Positions 1-9,352 are shown, numbered from the stretch's first letter. The stretch is 47,632 bases of DNA from CAZZCP01 sp964653235 (GCA_964653235.1 CAZZCP010000011.1:1-47632), one strand, 5' to 3'. Translations and numbers: made by a program. Notes: a model not told the origin generated them from the letters alone.

Positions 1-54
1 GACAAATGGCTGCGGTTTCAAAAATTAAAAAAGTGAAACAAAAGGGAGCAGCTT
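1..54 (-). repeat. Partial copy (a) of MITE-like inverted-repeat element
   Basis: Bases 31-54 match the terminal inverted repeat seen at 45792-45815 (reverse complement) and at 28031-28054: AAGTGAAACAAAAGGGAGC followed by AGCTT. The A/T-rich bases just before it also resemble the inner flank of the 45792 copy. The rest of the copy lies beyond the window edge. It ends one base before the stop codon of the serine protease gene. Confidence 0.7.
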
Positions 55-1059
55 TTAAGGGTTACAGTCACTCGCAGAACGATCTCCAGCTCTTTCACCA
101 TTAAACACTGCAGCTCGAACTCCAGAAACCGATTCAATCCAATCTAGGTAACGAGTGACATCCATATAGACACTCGGCTCTGAGGGATCGCAATTGATCT
201 CGCCAAAACTCGTCACACCCACCAAAAAGTCGCGATCTCTATAAGTCCAAAGTGCAGGGCCACCACTATCACCTTGGCAGGAACTTTGTTGTCTCAAAGT
301 ATTGTCATCTAGAAAACACCACATCGTGTTTGGGTTGTAGGTACCTGGTCCGTAAGCATCTATGCACTGCTGGCTTCTATGTGGGCGAACATCTGCAATT
401 TGAATCTCATCTGGAAACTCACGTATAAACTCGGGACCCGAAGTAGGAAAATTGGGATTGGGTCGAATTTCAGAAGTTCCCCAGCCCAGCAAAAACACTT
501 CTTCTCGCTCTCGGTTTACAAACAAAAAGTCACCGTGATCTAAAGATGCTAAGGGCAAAGGCTGAAAATTTGGTTCACGCTCAATACGAAGAAGCGCCAA
601 ATCTTCATCAAAAACATTCGAGCGATAGTTTGGATTTCTTTGAATATTTGTTACCCGAAAAGTCTGTTGAGCTTCTCCACCAAAACTTTCTAAGGTTTCA
701 TATTCACTCGTTACAAAAGCCTCAACAATATCTGCTTCTGAAAAATCAACACAGTGAGCAGCTGTGAGCACCCAAGAGTTACCAATATAGCTTGCTCCAC
801 AGACAAAAAAGTTCGTTGCAGGCTCGCCTGGCTGACCAGAATTAGGATTTCTAACTTCAATTTGAAACTGCATTATGGCCGGATTGTATTCACTCGCCGG
901 TACACGATCTCCGTTGATAATCTGCCGAGTTGGTCTTGGGGCAATACAGTTTGCTTGCGAAGGACTACTCACAGCCTCTGGGCCACTTTGGGAGCAATTT
1001 TGAAAAGATACTATAAGAAAAAGCGCCAAAAAACTGGCCATTAGGCTGCGATATTTCAT
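55..1059 (-). CDS. Trypsin-like (S1) serine protease, predicted lipoprotein
   Basis: A 334-residue secreted protease. The N-terminus has a basic start, a hydrophobic stretch and the sequence SFQNC, with Cys22 the likely lipidated residue; FQNC replaces the textbook lipobox but is common in Bdellovibrio-type lipoproteins. The S1 fold is clear: an IING start of the mature chain near residue 47, TAAHC with catalytic His102, DEDLALL with Asp153 and GDSGGP with Ser265. Paired cysteines around these motifs suggest disulfides, fitting a periplasmic or surface location. The stop codon at 55-57 directly abuts the end of a repeat element. The substrate is unknown; a role in prey or host protein degradation would be speculation. 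The gene stands alone, 74 bases from the next. Confidence 0.9.
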   Translation of the reverse strand: MKYRSLMASFLALFLIVSFQNCSQSGPEAVSSPSQANCIAPRPTRQIINGDRVPASEYNPAIMQFQIEVRNPNSGQPGEPATNFFVCGASYIGNSWVLTAAHCVDFSEADIVEAFVTSEYETLESFGGEAQQTFRVTNIQRNPNYRSNVFDEDLALLRIEREPNFQPLPLASLDHGDFLFVNREREEVFLLGWGTSEIRPNPNFPTSGPEFIREFPDEIQIADVRPHRSQQCIDAYGPGTYNPNTMWCFLDDNTLRQQSSCQGDSGGPALWTYRDRDFLVGVTSFGEINCDPSEPSVYMDVTRYLDWIESVSGVRAAVFNGERAGDRSASDCNP

Positions 1060-1133
1060 ATGAATTTATCGGTTGGAACGTATCAAAAATTTACAAAATT
1101 TTGATATGCCGAAACCGTCCCAAAATGAGACAC

Positions 1134-2141
1134 TTATTCGGTCAGAATATAATTGAGTGGATCTACTGGTACACCATTCACTCGAACTTCGTAATGAACA
1201 TGAGGGCCGGTTGAGCGTCCTGTGTTTCCAACTTCGCCAATGATATCACCTTGCTTCACCTTCTGGCCAATCTTCGCATATAGCTTAGAAATGTGCCCAT
1301 AGCGAGTTAAAACTCCATAGCCGTGATCTACAGATACCAACTTACCATAACCGGCATCGTAACCGGAATACGTCACCACTCCATCAGCGGTAGCATAAAT
1401 TGGAGTCCCTAAAGATGCAGCCATATCAATACCATTGTGCATGACAAGTCTGCCAGTGAATGGGGATTTTCTATATCCAAACTTAGAAGTAAACCAACCG
1501 TTCACTGGTCTAACACTAGGAGTTGCTTTTAAAACACTTTGGCGATTGCCAAGACTCTCCCAAAGCGAAATCAAATTCTGCTCGTGGATCTCAGTTTCTC
1601 TTTTGAGCTTATCTAAGCGAACCGAAACCATTGCATGATTGGTGTGTGAGTGAGCATAGATTTCATCTCTTTTGGTATCAAGGGGGGCTTCTTTAAAAAA
1701 CTGAGAGTCACGAACTCCAAGATTTGAGGCGGGCTCACGTTCTTCCATACTCTCGTTGAGTTCGGTCACACTCTGCCCTGCGTTTGGAATCGGTCCCATT
1801 GGTAAACGAAGCGTGTTGGTTTCTTCTCCTTGCCCAGTTATCAAACGAAGCTTGGTAGAGAATACATTGATGCGCTCTAAGTTTTTCTCAAGAGTGATCA
1901 TCTTATTTTTGACGATAGCAAATTGATTTTTGAGTTGAATGTTCTCTGCTTTTAGTCTTTTGTTTTCGACAGGTTGAAACAGCAATCCTACGTAATCAAC
2001 AATACCAGCAGATCCAATCATCAAAAATAAAACAGCTGTAAAGATGGAGCTCTTTAGCCATGCAGAACTGATCACTAATTTTTTTGTACTGCCTTTATGG
2101 TCAGTCGCTACGATGATCGTGTAGGTTTTTTTCATGTTCAT
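1134..2141 (-). CDS. Membrane-anchored M23 family metallopeptidase
   Basis: A 335-residue protein with one transmembrane segment near residues 27-50, a coiled-coil stretch (about 60-100), a linker, and a C-terminal LytM/M23 domain. The zinc ligands are visible as HNGID (His235, Asp239) and HVH (314-316), with the third histidine near YGH. M23 enzymes cut peptide cross-links in peptidoglycan. This architecture (TM, coiled coil, M23) resembles cell-wall remodelling enzymes and their activators at the inner membrane. All metal ligands are kept, so an active enzyme is likely. The start may be the first ATG or the one two codons downstream. Confidence 0.9.
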   Translation of the reverse strand: MNMKKTYTIIVATDHKGSTKKLVISSAWLKSSIFTAVLFLMIGSAGIVDYVGLLFQPVENKRLKAENIQLKNQFAIVKNKMITLEKNLERINVFSTKLRLITGQGEETNTLRLPMGPIPNAGQSVTELNESMEEREPASNLGVRDSQFFKEAPLDTKRDEIYAHSHTNHAMVSVRLDKLKRETEIHEQNLISLWESLGNRQSVLKATPSVRPVNGWFTSKFGYRKSPFTGRLVMHNGIDMAASLGTPIYATADGVVTYSGYDAGYGKLVSVDHGYGVLTRYGHISKLYAKIGQKVKQGDIIGEVGNTGRSTGPHVHYEVRVNGVPVDPLNYILTE

Positions 2142-2220
2142 TCCAAATTGCTTATCTATATAATAGCTTAAGTATACTATCGGTTTGCGTCAAAGATTAT
2201 TTGAGAAAACTCATTAAAAT

Positions 2221-2949
2221 TCATATCTTGCTGGGTCCGGTTTCAATGACAAGCACCGTTATATTGTCATCGCCTCCTTCATCATTGGCAGCTTGAATCA
2301 AAATGGGAGCCCAATCAGAAGTCTCATTTCGAGTACATATTCCTGTCATTCGTTCATGACTAAGAATTCCATGAAGTCCATCAGAGCAAAGAATAAAGCG
2401 ATCTCCTGGCAATATAGACCTTTCTACTACATCACATTCTATCTGTTGCTCAAAACCCACGCTTCGGGTGATTATATTTTTCGCCTGAAAATTAGGCAAA
2501 TCTTCTTCTGAAAGTTGCCCGGTTCTAAGCTGTTCGTAAACCAAAGAATGATCCTCAGTCATCGACCAAAGTCTGTCTTCTTGAAAAAGGTAACAACGTG
2601 AGTCGCCAACATTTCCGATATAGAGAAGGTCTTCTCGCAAGAGTGCTAAGACCATTGTTGTACCCATTCCTTTTAATTCGTGCTCTCGAGAACTGGTATC
2701 AAAAATTCTCTGTGATGCTTCAATAAAGATTTTTTGCAAAAGGTTTCTTGGATGCTCATTCATTTTGGCATTTTGCACCACTTGCTTTGCCGTTTCAGCC
2801 GCTATGGCCGATGCCACTTCGCCACCTTTGTGCCCACCCATTCCATCGGCAACAACAAAAAGTTTTAGGCTTTCATCAATCAAAAACGAGTCTTGATTGT
2901 TTGATCTTTTCATACCTTTGTCGGTGATACCCCAAGAGCGAAACTGCAT
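2221..2949 (-). CDS. PP2C-family serine/threonine protein phosphatase
   Basis: A 242-residue single-domain PP2C (PPM) phosphatase, the Stp/PrpC type. Metal-binding motifs appear in order: NNQDSF near the start, VADGMGGHKGGEVAS, GDSRCYLF, LCSDGLHG and GGDDNITVLV near the end. These give the aspartates for the two-metal centre. The length is usual for the bacterial cytoplasmic form. It removes phosphate from Ser/Thr in target proteins; no partner kinase gene lies in the window. It diverges from the TonB-like gene, with 111 bases between their starts. Confidence 0.93.
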   Translation of the reverse strand: MQFRSWGITDKGMKRSNNQDSFLIDESLKLFVVADGMGGHKGGEVASAIAAETAKQVVQNAKMNEHPRNLLQKIFIEASQRIFDTSSREHELKGMGTTMVLALLREDLLYIGNVGDSRCYLFQEDRLWSMTEDHSLVYEQLRTGQLSEEDLPNFQAKNIITRSVGFEQQIECDVVERSILPGDRFILCSDGLHGILSHERMTGICTRNETSDWAPILIQAANDEGGDDNITVLVIETGPSKI

Positions 2950-3060
2950 ACCCTAAGTATAAGAAGCTTTTAAGCATAATGTCTATAAACATGCTCTGAT
3001 AATTTTAAAGGGGCACTTTAAGAATCAAGTTCACAAGGAGAGAAACCGATAAAATAAAAG

Positions 3061-3933
3061 ATGAAAATTCAATTGCTTAAATTTTCTTTTATACTCTCTA
3101 TCTTAGTCCATATCGGATTTTTTGGTGGTTTGTACTTAAGCAAAAAACTCTCATCTGAAAACATCAATAATAAAGAAAGTATTGAAGTTATTATCTTAGA
3201 CTCTGCTGCAAAAAAGAAAATGCAGATAGTAGAACAAAGTGACAAAGCATTGAACCAAGATATTTCTAAAGACGCCCGTTTTTTAAGTAAGAACAATCAA
3301 AGAGTGGTTGAAGAAACCAAAGCCACTCGCAGTGGTGACTTTAATAATAATGCCGGACAAAATGGCTCAGCCGTAAAATTAGGAGGAGCAAAGAAAAAGC
3401 CCAAACCTATGTTCAAGACACTTCCAAACTTGAAAACTAAGTCTGGTTTACCAACTTTACATGCTTTAAAACCAAAATTCGATTGGCAAAAAGTCAAAGA
3501 AGTAAATAAACAAGCTGAGAGTGCACGACGAGGCCCTGCCAGTGCAAATAATGATTATCTTAAAGGAGTTAAAGAGGGAAGACAAACTCTATTGAACACT
3601 CGCGAGTTTGTATACTACAGCTATTACAATCGGATTCGCAAAAAGATTCGTCAATATTGGGAACCTTCGATCAAGGATAAAGTACGTGCTCTATTCAAAC
3701 AAGGTAGAAAAATTGCTTCTGATAAAAACAAAATCACCAAAGTTCTAATCACTCTCAACCAACAAGGAACATTGGTGAAAGTACAGGTAGTTGAAGACTC
3801 AGGCATACGCGATCTAGATGATGCTGCCGTAGATGCCTTTCGTGATGCAGCACCATTTCCCAATCCTCCAAAAGGTTTGGTTGAAATGGATGGCACTGTC
3901 AAGATTCGATGGGATTTTGTTCTCGAGGTTTAG
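3061..3933 (+). CDS. TonB family C-terminal domain protein
   Basis: A 290-residue protein with an N-terminal membrane anchor (about residues 8-27), a long basic, proline/lysine-containing middle, and a C-terminal TonB-like fold (about 195-290, motif VQVVEDSGIRDLDDAAVDA). TonB-type proteins span the periplasm and pass energy or contacts from inner to outer membrane. The context gives no ExbB/ExbD partner, so it may be a TonB-like structural protein, as in gliding or adventurous-motility systems of related bacteria. The nearest Shine-Dalgarno (AAGGAG at 3035-3040) is 20 bases from the ATG, unusually far, with no alternative start codon between. Confidence 0.8.
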   Translation: MKIQLLKFSFILSILVHIGFFGGLYLSKKLSSENINNKESIEVIILDSAAKKKMQIVEQSDKALNQDISKDARFLSKNNQRVVEETKATRSGDFNNNAGQNGSAVKLGGAKKKPKPMFKTLPNLKTKSGLPTLHALKPKFDWQKVKEVNKQAESARRGPASANNDYLKGVKEGRQTLLNTREFVYYSYYNRIRKKIRQYWEPSIKDKVRALFKQGRKIASDKNKITKVLITLNQQGTLVKVQVVEDSGIRDLDDAAVDAFRDAAPFPNPPKGLVEMDGTVKIRWDFVLEV

Positions 3934-3992
3934 CGGTAAGAAAATACATTCTCGTCAATGGGATTTCTCTTATAAAATGACCAAAAAACAAT

Positions 3993-5600
3993 CTATTGAA
4001 CCCACAAACAGAAGAAAAAAATCACAAAGCCATAGGTGGCAAGTAAAGCATAGTACTTCTTCCAGTTGACTTTAAACCCCAACTCCTGCTTTTGAATCTT
4101 GTTATAAACTAAGCCCGCAAGATCTTTATTTTCACAGTCTAAAAGAAAACTTAAAAAATATCCAAATACAAAAGTAGCAAGACAGCCAGTGACATTCCAC
4201 CAAGGCCAGGTGATTTTCGGAAAATAAAGCCAACACAAAGAGTTAAAGACAAAACCAAAAATCAAACCAGCGATTGCACCAGTTCCGCAGGCTTTTCTGG
4301 TCAAAACTCCTAATAAAAAGACCCCAAGAATGGGGCCATTAGCAAGAGATCCAATTTTGTTAATCGATACAACAATCGAATCTGAAATATTACCTACATA
4401 AAATGAAAAAAGAGTACAAAGACTTCCCCAAAAAATAGTAAGACCTTTTGAAAGATAAAGTTCTTGTTTTTCACTCAAGCTATCTTTTGCTAGCGGCTTG
4501 ATCACATCTTGCATTGTTGTTGCACTCAATGAATTGATAGTTGAGTCAAGTGATGACATTGCAGCCGAGAAAAGACCCACCATAAATAAACCTACAGCAC
4601 CAACCGGAAAGTACTTGATCACAAATACGGGCACAGCCAAGTTAAACTGCGGCTCTGCATTCTCAGTGAGTGGTAGAAGACTTAAAAACTCTGGATGCAG
4701 CTTCGCATAAGCACCTATGCAGACTCCTAAAAAGCAATAGGTCAAAACAAGAGGAAAGCGCAAAATTCCATTTAAGAATAAAGAGAAATTGGTATCATCC
4801 ACATTTTTAGTAGATAACTCTCTCTGTACTTGGGTCTGATCACATCCGTAGTAAGATACATAGAGAAAAAAACCTCCCAAAAGCAGTGGAAGAAAAGCAA
4901 AACTATTGCCATCAAAACCATGAGATGAAAAGTTAATGGTCTGTCTACGTGCTTGGTCAAAACTGGCAAGCGTTTCACTAATGCCACCATTGATATCCAG
5001 CGCTATCAAAATTGTTCCAACTATAGAAAGATATAAAACAATCATCTGAATCACGTCAGATACAATAACCGCTCTCATCCCACCTATCGAATCATAAACT
5101 ATAGTGATCACTCCCAAAAGAATCACTGCCCAAACAAAAGAGATCCCTGTACAAAACGAAATGACAAGAGAGATACCGTAGATAATTACGCCTGCGGCAA
5201 AGGCTCTTACAAACTGAAACAAAAGCGAAAGACTCAATCTGGTTTTGTAATCGAATCGTTTTTCAAGATAGGCATATACAGAAATAATACCGAGACGACG
5301 ATAAAGAGGCAGAAGAAAAATCATTAAAAAAATCATCGCAAAAGGTACGGCCAATTCATATTGAAGCCAAACCAAGCCCCCTCCAACCGAAAACGCAACA
5401 AAGGCAGGAGCACCTAAAATAGAATTGGTAGAGCATTGTGTAGCCATTGTCGAAATCGCGATAGACCAAGCCGAGCTGTTGTTTCCGCCTAAATAATAAT
5501 CTTTTTTATTTTTTTGATTTCTGGCTAAATATATGCTCAAAGCAATCATACCTGCCAAATACAAGGCAATTATCCACCAATCGATCGCGCTTAAACTCAT
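3993..5600 (-). CDS. Sodium:solute symporter (SSS/SLC5 family)
   Basis: A 535-residue, multi-spanning inner-membrane transporter. The hydrophobic profile gives about 13-14 helices, and the N-terminal region (DYYLGGNNSSAWSIAISTMATQ) is typical of the SSS family, which couples Na+ entry to uptake of sugars, acids or amino acids. It diverges from the glycerate kinase gene with only 11 bases between the two start codons. This suggests a shared task: importing the substrate of the kinase/phosphorylase pair. The substrate itself cannot be read from sequence; glucosylglycerate or a related glycoside is inferred from context only. Confidence 0.88.
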   Translation of the reverse strand: MSLSAIDWWIIALYLAGMIALSIYLARNQKNKKDYYLGGNNSSAWSIAISTMATQCSTNSILGAPAFVAFSVGGGLVWLQYELAVPFAMIFLMIFLLPLYRRLGIISVYAYLEKRFDYKTRLSLSLLFQFVRAFAAGVIIYGISLVISFCTGISFVWAVILLGVITIVYDSIGGMRAVIVSDVIQMIVLYLSIVGTILIALDINGGISETLASFDQARRQTINFSSHGFDGNSFAFLPLLLGGFFLYVSYYGCDQTQVQRELSTKNVDDTNFSLFLNGILRFPLVLTYCFLGVCIGAYAKLHPEFLSLLPLTENAEPQFNLAVPVFVIKYFPVGAVGLFMVGLFSAAMSSLDSTINSLSATTMQDVIKPLAKDSLSEKQELYLSKGLTIFWGSLCTLFSFYVGNISDSIVVSINKIGSLANGPILGVFLLGVLTRKACGTGAIAGLIFGFVFNSLCWLYFPKITWPWWNVTGCLATFVFGYFLSFLLDCENKDLAGLVYNKIQKQELGFKVNWKKYYALLATYGFVIFFFCLWVQ

Positions 5601-5611
5601 AGAGGTGCCCT

Positions 5612-6751
5612 TTGCAAAAAGAATTTCTTATTAAAGAAATATTATTCTTCCTTAATTCTAACGAAATCCTAAAAAGACTTATGATCGTCGAAGAAAATAA
5701 GCAAAAAGAACTCACTTTTAAGAAAAAGACATATCAAATTATGAAAAAACTTCATGTTTTTGCCGTAGGTAAATGTGCAGTAAATGATATGAATGCTGTT
5801 TTAGAGATTCTTAATGCTTCAAACATTCCAATAGGGACTTTGCTTGCCTATACGAAAAAGAAAGAGCTATCGAATACCAATTATGAAGTCCTGTTGGGAG
5901 ATCACCCCTATCTGACTCATGAAAATATAGAAAACAGCAAGTACTTTGTTCAAAAGCTGCAGGATATCGAGCAACAAGACGATCTACTTTTTTTGCTTTC
6001 TGGAGGTACTTCTGCACTTTTAGAAATACCAATTAAAACAATAAGTTCTGAAGATTTGATCAGCGAACATGAGAATCTTCTTCGCAGTGGAAAAAGTATT
6101 ACCGAAATAAACCAAAGAAGAATGCAGCTTTCATCAATTAAAAACGGAGGCTTACGTAAATTTATTGCTACCGACTGGATTTTTCAACTGGTTCACTGTG
6201 ATATTCCTATTGAGGATCCCTACTTGGTGGGCTCCTCACCTCTTTTAAAAAAGGGAGATTCTTTCTGCGAGAATCGAATCTTTCAATCTGCTCAACAGCT
6301 ATTTTCAAAACTCCAAGAAAAATATGCGCATTGGATATTTGGAGAGATCTATGATTGTGATTTAGAGACAATGATAGATGACATTGAACAAAAAATGCCT
6401 AAGCAAGGTAGCTTCGTTTTTGTAAGTGGTGGAGAAGCCCCTGTAATTCTTCCTCAAAATCATGGAAAAGGGGGCAGAAATACACATTTTTGTTTGGCCA
6501 TGGCCGAAAAACTCTATAAGACTGAAATTTACAAAGATGTGAAAATCATGAGTTTTGCTAGCGACGGTGAGGATGGTCCCACAGATTCGGCAGGTGCCTT
6601 TATTGACCATCAAAGCTTTGAAATTGAAAAAGCCAATGAGGCTCTCGAAAAATTCAATAGCTATCAATACTTTGATGAGAAAAAAAATTTAATAAAAACG
6701 GGTCCTACTGGGGCGAATGTAATGGATATAAGAGTTCTTTGGCGTGATTAA
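5612..6751 (+). CDS. Glycerate 2-kinase (MOFRL / GckA type)
   Basis: A 379-residue member of the type-II glycerate kinase family (DUF4147 plus MOFRL domains). Visible family motifs include GDHPYLTHEN, LLSGGTSALLE, the SGGEAPV stretch, GKGGRNTHF and the C-terminal FASDGEDGPTDSAGAF. These enzymes phosphorylate D-glycerate to 2-phosphoglycerate, feeding lower glycolysis. The TTG start at 5612 is chosen because AGAGG lies at a proper distance just before it. The stop overlaps the start of the next gene by 8 bases, so the two are translationally coupled. At roughly 380 residues it is slightly shorter than many relatives. Confidence 0.88.
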   Translation: MQKEFLIKEILFFLNSNEILKRLMIVEENKQKELTFKKKTYQIMKKLHVFAVGKCAVNDMNAVLEILNASNIPIGTLLAYTKKKELSNTNYEVLLGDHPYLTHENIENSKYFVQKLQDIEQQDDLLFLLSGGTSALLEIPIKTISSEDLISEHENLLRSGKSITEINQRRMQLSSIKNGGLRKFIATDWIFQLVHCDIPIEDPYLVGSSPLLKKGDSFCENRIFQSAQQLFSKLQEKYAHWIFGEIYDCDLETMIDDIEQKMPKQGSFVFVSGGEAPVILPQNHGKGGRNTHFCLAMAEKLYKTEIYKDVKIMSFASDGEDGPTDSAGAFIDHQSFEIEKANEALEKFNSYQYFDEKKNLIKTGPTGANVMDIRVLWRD

Positions 6752-8357
6752 AAAACTACTAAATAAAATTAATCCTGAGTTTGACAGTCTCTGTGACTAT
6801 ATTGATGGTCGAATTCAGAAGATTACAAAAAAAAATCCAAAGCCTTTCTTTTCAGAAAATACCAATTTTCTGATTACCTATGCTGATCAATTTCAAAATT
6901 ATCAAGATAAACCATTACAATTACTATCACAATATATTGATAATGAGTTTGATGAAGCCTTTTCTCACATCCATATTTTACCTTTTTATCCTTGGTCAAC
7001 AGATGATGGTTTCTCCCCTATTGACTATCAGAAAGTCGATCCGAACTACGGAGATTGGAGTGATATCGAAAATTTTTCACAAGAGATCATGACAGATTGT
7101 GTGTTCAATCACATCTCGAGCAAAAGTGTTTTTTTTCAAAAAGCCATTGAAGGTGATAAAAAAGCTCAATCCATGTTTCATTGCTTCGATCAGGAGCAAG
7201 TGAATTCCGCGGAGTTTCAAAAAGCAATTCAAAAAGTTGTTCGACCAAGAACCAATCCTCTCATGTCTGAGTACAATGGCAAATACTATTGGACAACATT
7301 TAGTGCTGATCAGATTGATACCAATGTTAACAATATAGAAATGTTTCGCTATATTTTAGATAGCTTCTTTCTCTATCTTGAAAAAGGTATTCGCTGTTTT
7401 CGTATTGATGCCATACCCTTTGTATGGAAGGAGCTTGGTACGACTTGCTCTCATTTAGATAATACTCATAACTTTGTAAAACTTTTTCGAGCCATCGGTG
7501 ATGCGATTGATGATGAAATCATTATTGCCACCGAGAGTAACGTGCCTCACCATGAAAACATCAGTTATTTTGGAAACGATGATGAAGCTCATTTAGTCTA
7601 TAATTTTTCGCTTGCCCCTTTGATTTTACATGCACTAATGTTTAGAACCAATATTCATTTGGTTGAATGGGCAAGCCTTGTATTTCGAACTTCAAAAACT
7701 ACAAGTTTTTTAAACTTTACCTCATCCCATGATGGAATTGGTCTTCGCGGCTTAGAGGGGTTGGTTTCATACACCGATATTGAAGAACTGTGTGAAATTG
7801 CTAAAAATAAAAATGGGCAAATTGGCTATAAAAGAAGTCGTAATGGAAAAGAATATCCCTATGAACTGAATATTACTTGGGCTAGTTTTTTAAAATCAGA
7901 AATGTTTACCGATGAAGAGAATTACCTTAGAATTCTTAACTCTCATTTGATTTGTTTATTTTTTCCAGGAATACCTGCCATGTACATACACAATCTATAT
8001 TCTAGTGAAAATTGGACTGAAGACTTTGAAGAGAGTGGAATTGCTCGCAGACTCAACCGTAAAAAATTTGATTTACCCCTTGAACTTGACGAAAGTACAA
8101 AAAATATGAAAGACAGTCTCTTAGGGTGGTTAAAATGGAAAATGCAACAAAAAGCTTTAGCTCCTCATGCCGAACTCAAGATGCGCAACTACCAAAGAAA
8201 TGTTCTCAGTCTTGAAAGAATATCCTCTAGTCAAAGCATTCGCGTACATTGGAACCTTACTGGTGAAAAACAGACAGTGAATGATCGAGAACTCTGCCCC
8301 TTTGGGTTGATAGTGATTGACCTTGAATCACACAAAACGATCAAAGCGTCTTGCTGA
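6744..8357 (+). CDS. GH13_18 sugar phosphorylase (sucrose phosphorylase-like; probable glucosylglycerate phosphorylase)
   Basis: A 537-residue GH13 subfamily 18 enzyme with a GTG start inside the end of the glycerate kinase gene. The catalytic residues are readable: nucleophile Asp222 in CFRIDAIPF, acid/base Glu264 in ATESNVP, and the transition-state Asp330 in SSHDGIG. This subfamily holds sucrose phosphorylases and relatives acting on sucrose 6-phosphate, glucosylglycerol and glucosylglycerate. They use phosphate to release alpha-glucose 1-phosphate. Coupling to a glycerate kinase fits glucosylglycerate best, because the released glycerate is then phosphorylated. Fine specificity is inference. 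The 3' end overlaps the convergent downstream gene by 30 bases. Confidence 0.85.
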   Translation: MIKKLLNKINPEFDSLCDYIDGRIQKITKKNPKPFFSENTNFLITYADQFQNYQDKPLQLLSQYIDNEFDEAFSHIHILPFYPWSTDDGFSPIDYQKVDPNYGDWSDIENFSQEIMTDCVFNHISSKSVFFQKAIEGDKKAQSMFHCFDQEQVNSAEFQKAIQKVVRPRTNPLMSEYNGKYYWTTFSADQIDTNVNNIEMFRYILDSFFLYLEKGIRCFRIDAIPFVWKELGTTCSHLDNTHNFVKLFRAIGDAIDDEIIIATESNVPHHENISYFGNDDEAHLVYNFSLAPLILHALMFRTNIHLVEWASLVFRTSKTTSFLNFTSSHDGIGLRGLEGLVSYTDIEELCEIAKNKNGQIGYKRSRNGKEYPYELNITWASFLKSEMFTDEENYLRILNSHLICLFFPGIPAMYIHNLYSSENWTEDFEESGIARRLNRKKFDLPLELDESTKNMKDSLLGWLKWKMQQKALAPHAELKMRNYQRNVLSLERISSSQSIRVHWNLTGEKQTVNDRELCPFGLIVIDLESHKTIKASC

Positions 8358-8561
8358 AGCTTTCTTTGTAGGCTTTAGTAAAACTGGCTTCAATGATTGA
8401 ACTAAGAGCTCTATCATTTGATTCACCTTTAAAGGAATATTACTCTTAACTCGTATGAGGTTTCCTTTATAACTAACTAAATAATGCTCATCAGATTGTA
8501 CTTCTGTCACTTTAGCTTGAATGATTTCCCCTACTTCGAAGGGCCATTTTTGGCTTCTCAT
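8328..8561 (-). CDS. Small OB-like protein, possibly related to flagellar hook-length proteins
   Basis: A 77-residue protein of unknown function. The pattern (VGEIIQAKVTEV, then YLVSYKGNLIRVKSN, then LKVNQMIELLVQ) suggests a small beta-barrel. It loosely recalls segments of FliK-type hook-length control proteins; this is a weak pattern match only. It starts 4 bases inside the end of the DUF2802-like gene, so the two are coupled and expressed together. Its tail runs 30 bases antisense into the phosphorylase gene. Confident as a gene because of the coupling; function not known. Confidence 0.6.
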   Translation of the reverse strand: MRSQKWPFEVGEIIQAKVTEVQSDEHYLVSYKGNLIRVKSNIPLKVNQMIELLVQSLKPVLLKPTKKASARRFDRFV

Positions 8562-9352
8562 TCTAGATTTTGATTTGGATCTACTTTCGGAAATTCTACT
8601 TTATGAAATACTTTATCTTCTTCAGAATTTGAAAAAGAATAGGAAGTGTACTCACTAATCTTCTCTTTATCTGGTTTCTCCGGATTGACTAAGCTTTCTT
8701 GAATTTCAGATTCAACTTGACGAAATCTTTCTCCCAGATCTTGCATTTCTTTTTTAAAATCTCGATTTTCAAAAACATTTGAAAAGTCTCGAGTTACAAG
8801 TTCTTCATCATCATCTTCTTCAAACTTGTCTTCTATTTGCTGAGCCCATGGCGGAAGCTTTTCTTCTTCAAAGCGTAGATTATCTTTGTTCACTTTTACT
8901 ATCAGTCGAACTTCGGCTTGAGGAAGCCCAGTTTTTTTGGCAATTTCAGCAACACTCATTCCTTTATGAGCGAGTCGGGCTGCTTCTATATATTTTTTTT
9001 GATTCTGTCTCTCTAGAATCTCTTCATGAGGAATTTTATCTTCAAAGATTTTGGCTACCTCAAGGCTCTTTTGCATACTTTTTCTAATGAGCTGATTTTG
9101 TCTCTCGCCTTTTGCAATGACTGTCTGAACATCTTTAATCTTTCGGTCTAAAAGAGCACAAAGATCATTTACCTGCTTGTCAGTGCGATCAGATAGATCT
9201 TCAAGAATAGAAATTTTACTTTGCAAAAGCTGAAGCCCCTTACTCAGCCTTGGATCTTCTTTAGTTGGAGAATTTCGTTTTTTCAATAATAAGAGTATGC
9301 CAACCGCTAAGCATACATTGATCAAGATCAAAAGTATCTGTAGTACACCCAC
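8558..9352 (-). CDS. DUF2802-like membrane-anchored coiled-coil protein
   Basis: A 264-residue protein with an N-terminal transmembrane segment (about 4-22), then a coiled coil holding LSDRTDKQVNDLCALLDRK, then a helix-turn-helix-like stretch (AHKGMSVAEIAKKTGLPQAEV), and an acidic disordered tail. This order is typical of DUF2802 proteins, which in many bacteria lie in flagellar/chemotaxis gene clusters. The helix-turn-helix-like part resembles a DNA-recognition motif but sits on a membrane-anchored protein; its role is unknown. Start is GTG. A flagellum-related role is inference from family context. Confidence 0.7.
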   Translation of the reverse strand: MGVLQILLILINVCLAVGILLLLKKRNSPTKEDPRLSKGLQLLQSKISILEDLSDRTDKQVNDLCALLDRKIKDVQTVIAKGERQNQLIRKSMQKSLEVAKIFEDKIPHEEILERQNQKKYIEAARLAHKGMSVAEIAKKTGLPQAEVRLIVKVNKDNLRFEEEKLPPWAQQIEDKFEEDDDEELVTRDFSNVFENRDFKKEMQDLGERFRQVESEIQESLVNPEKPDKEKISEYTSYSFSNSEEDKVFHKVEFPKVDPNQNLE

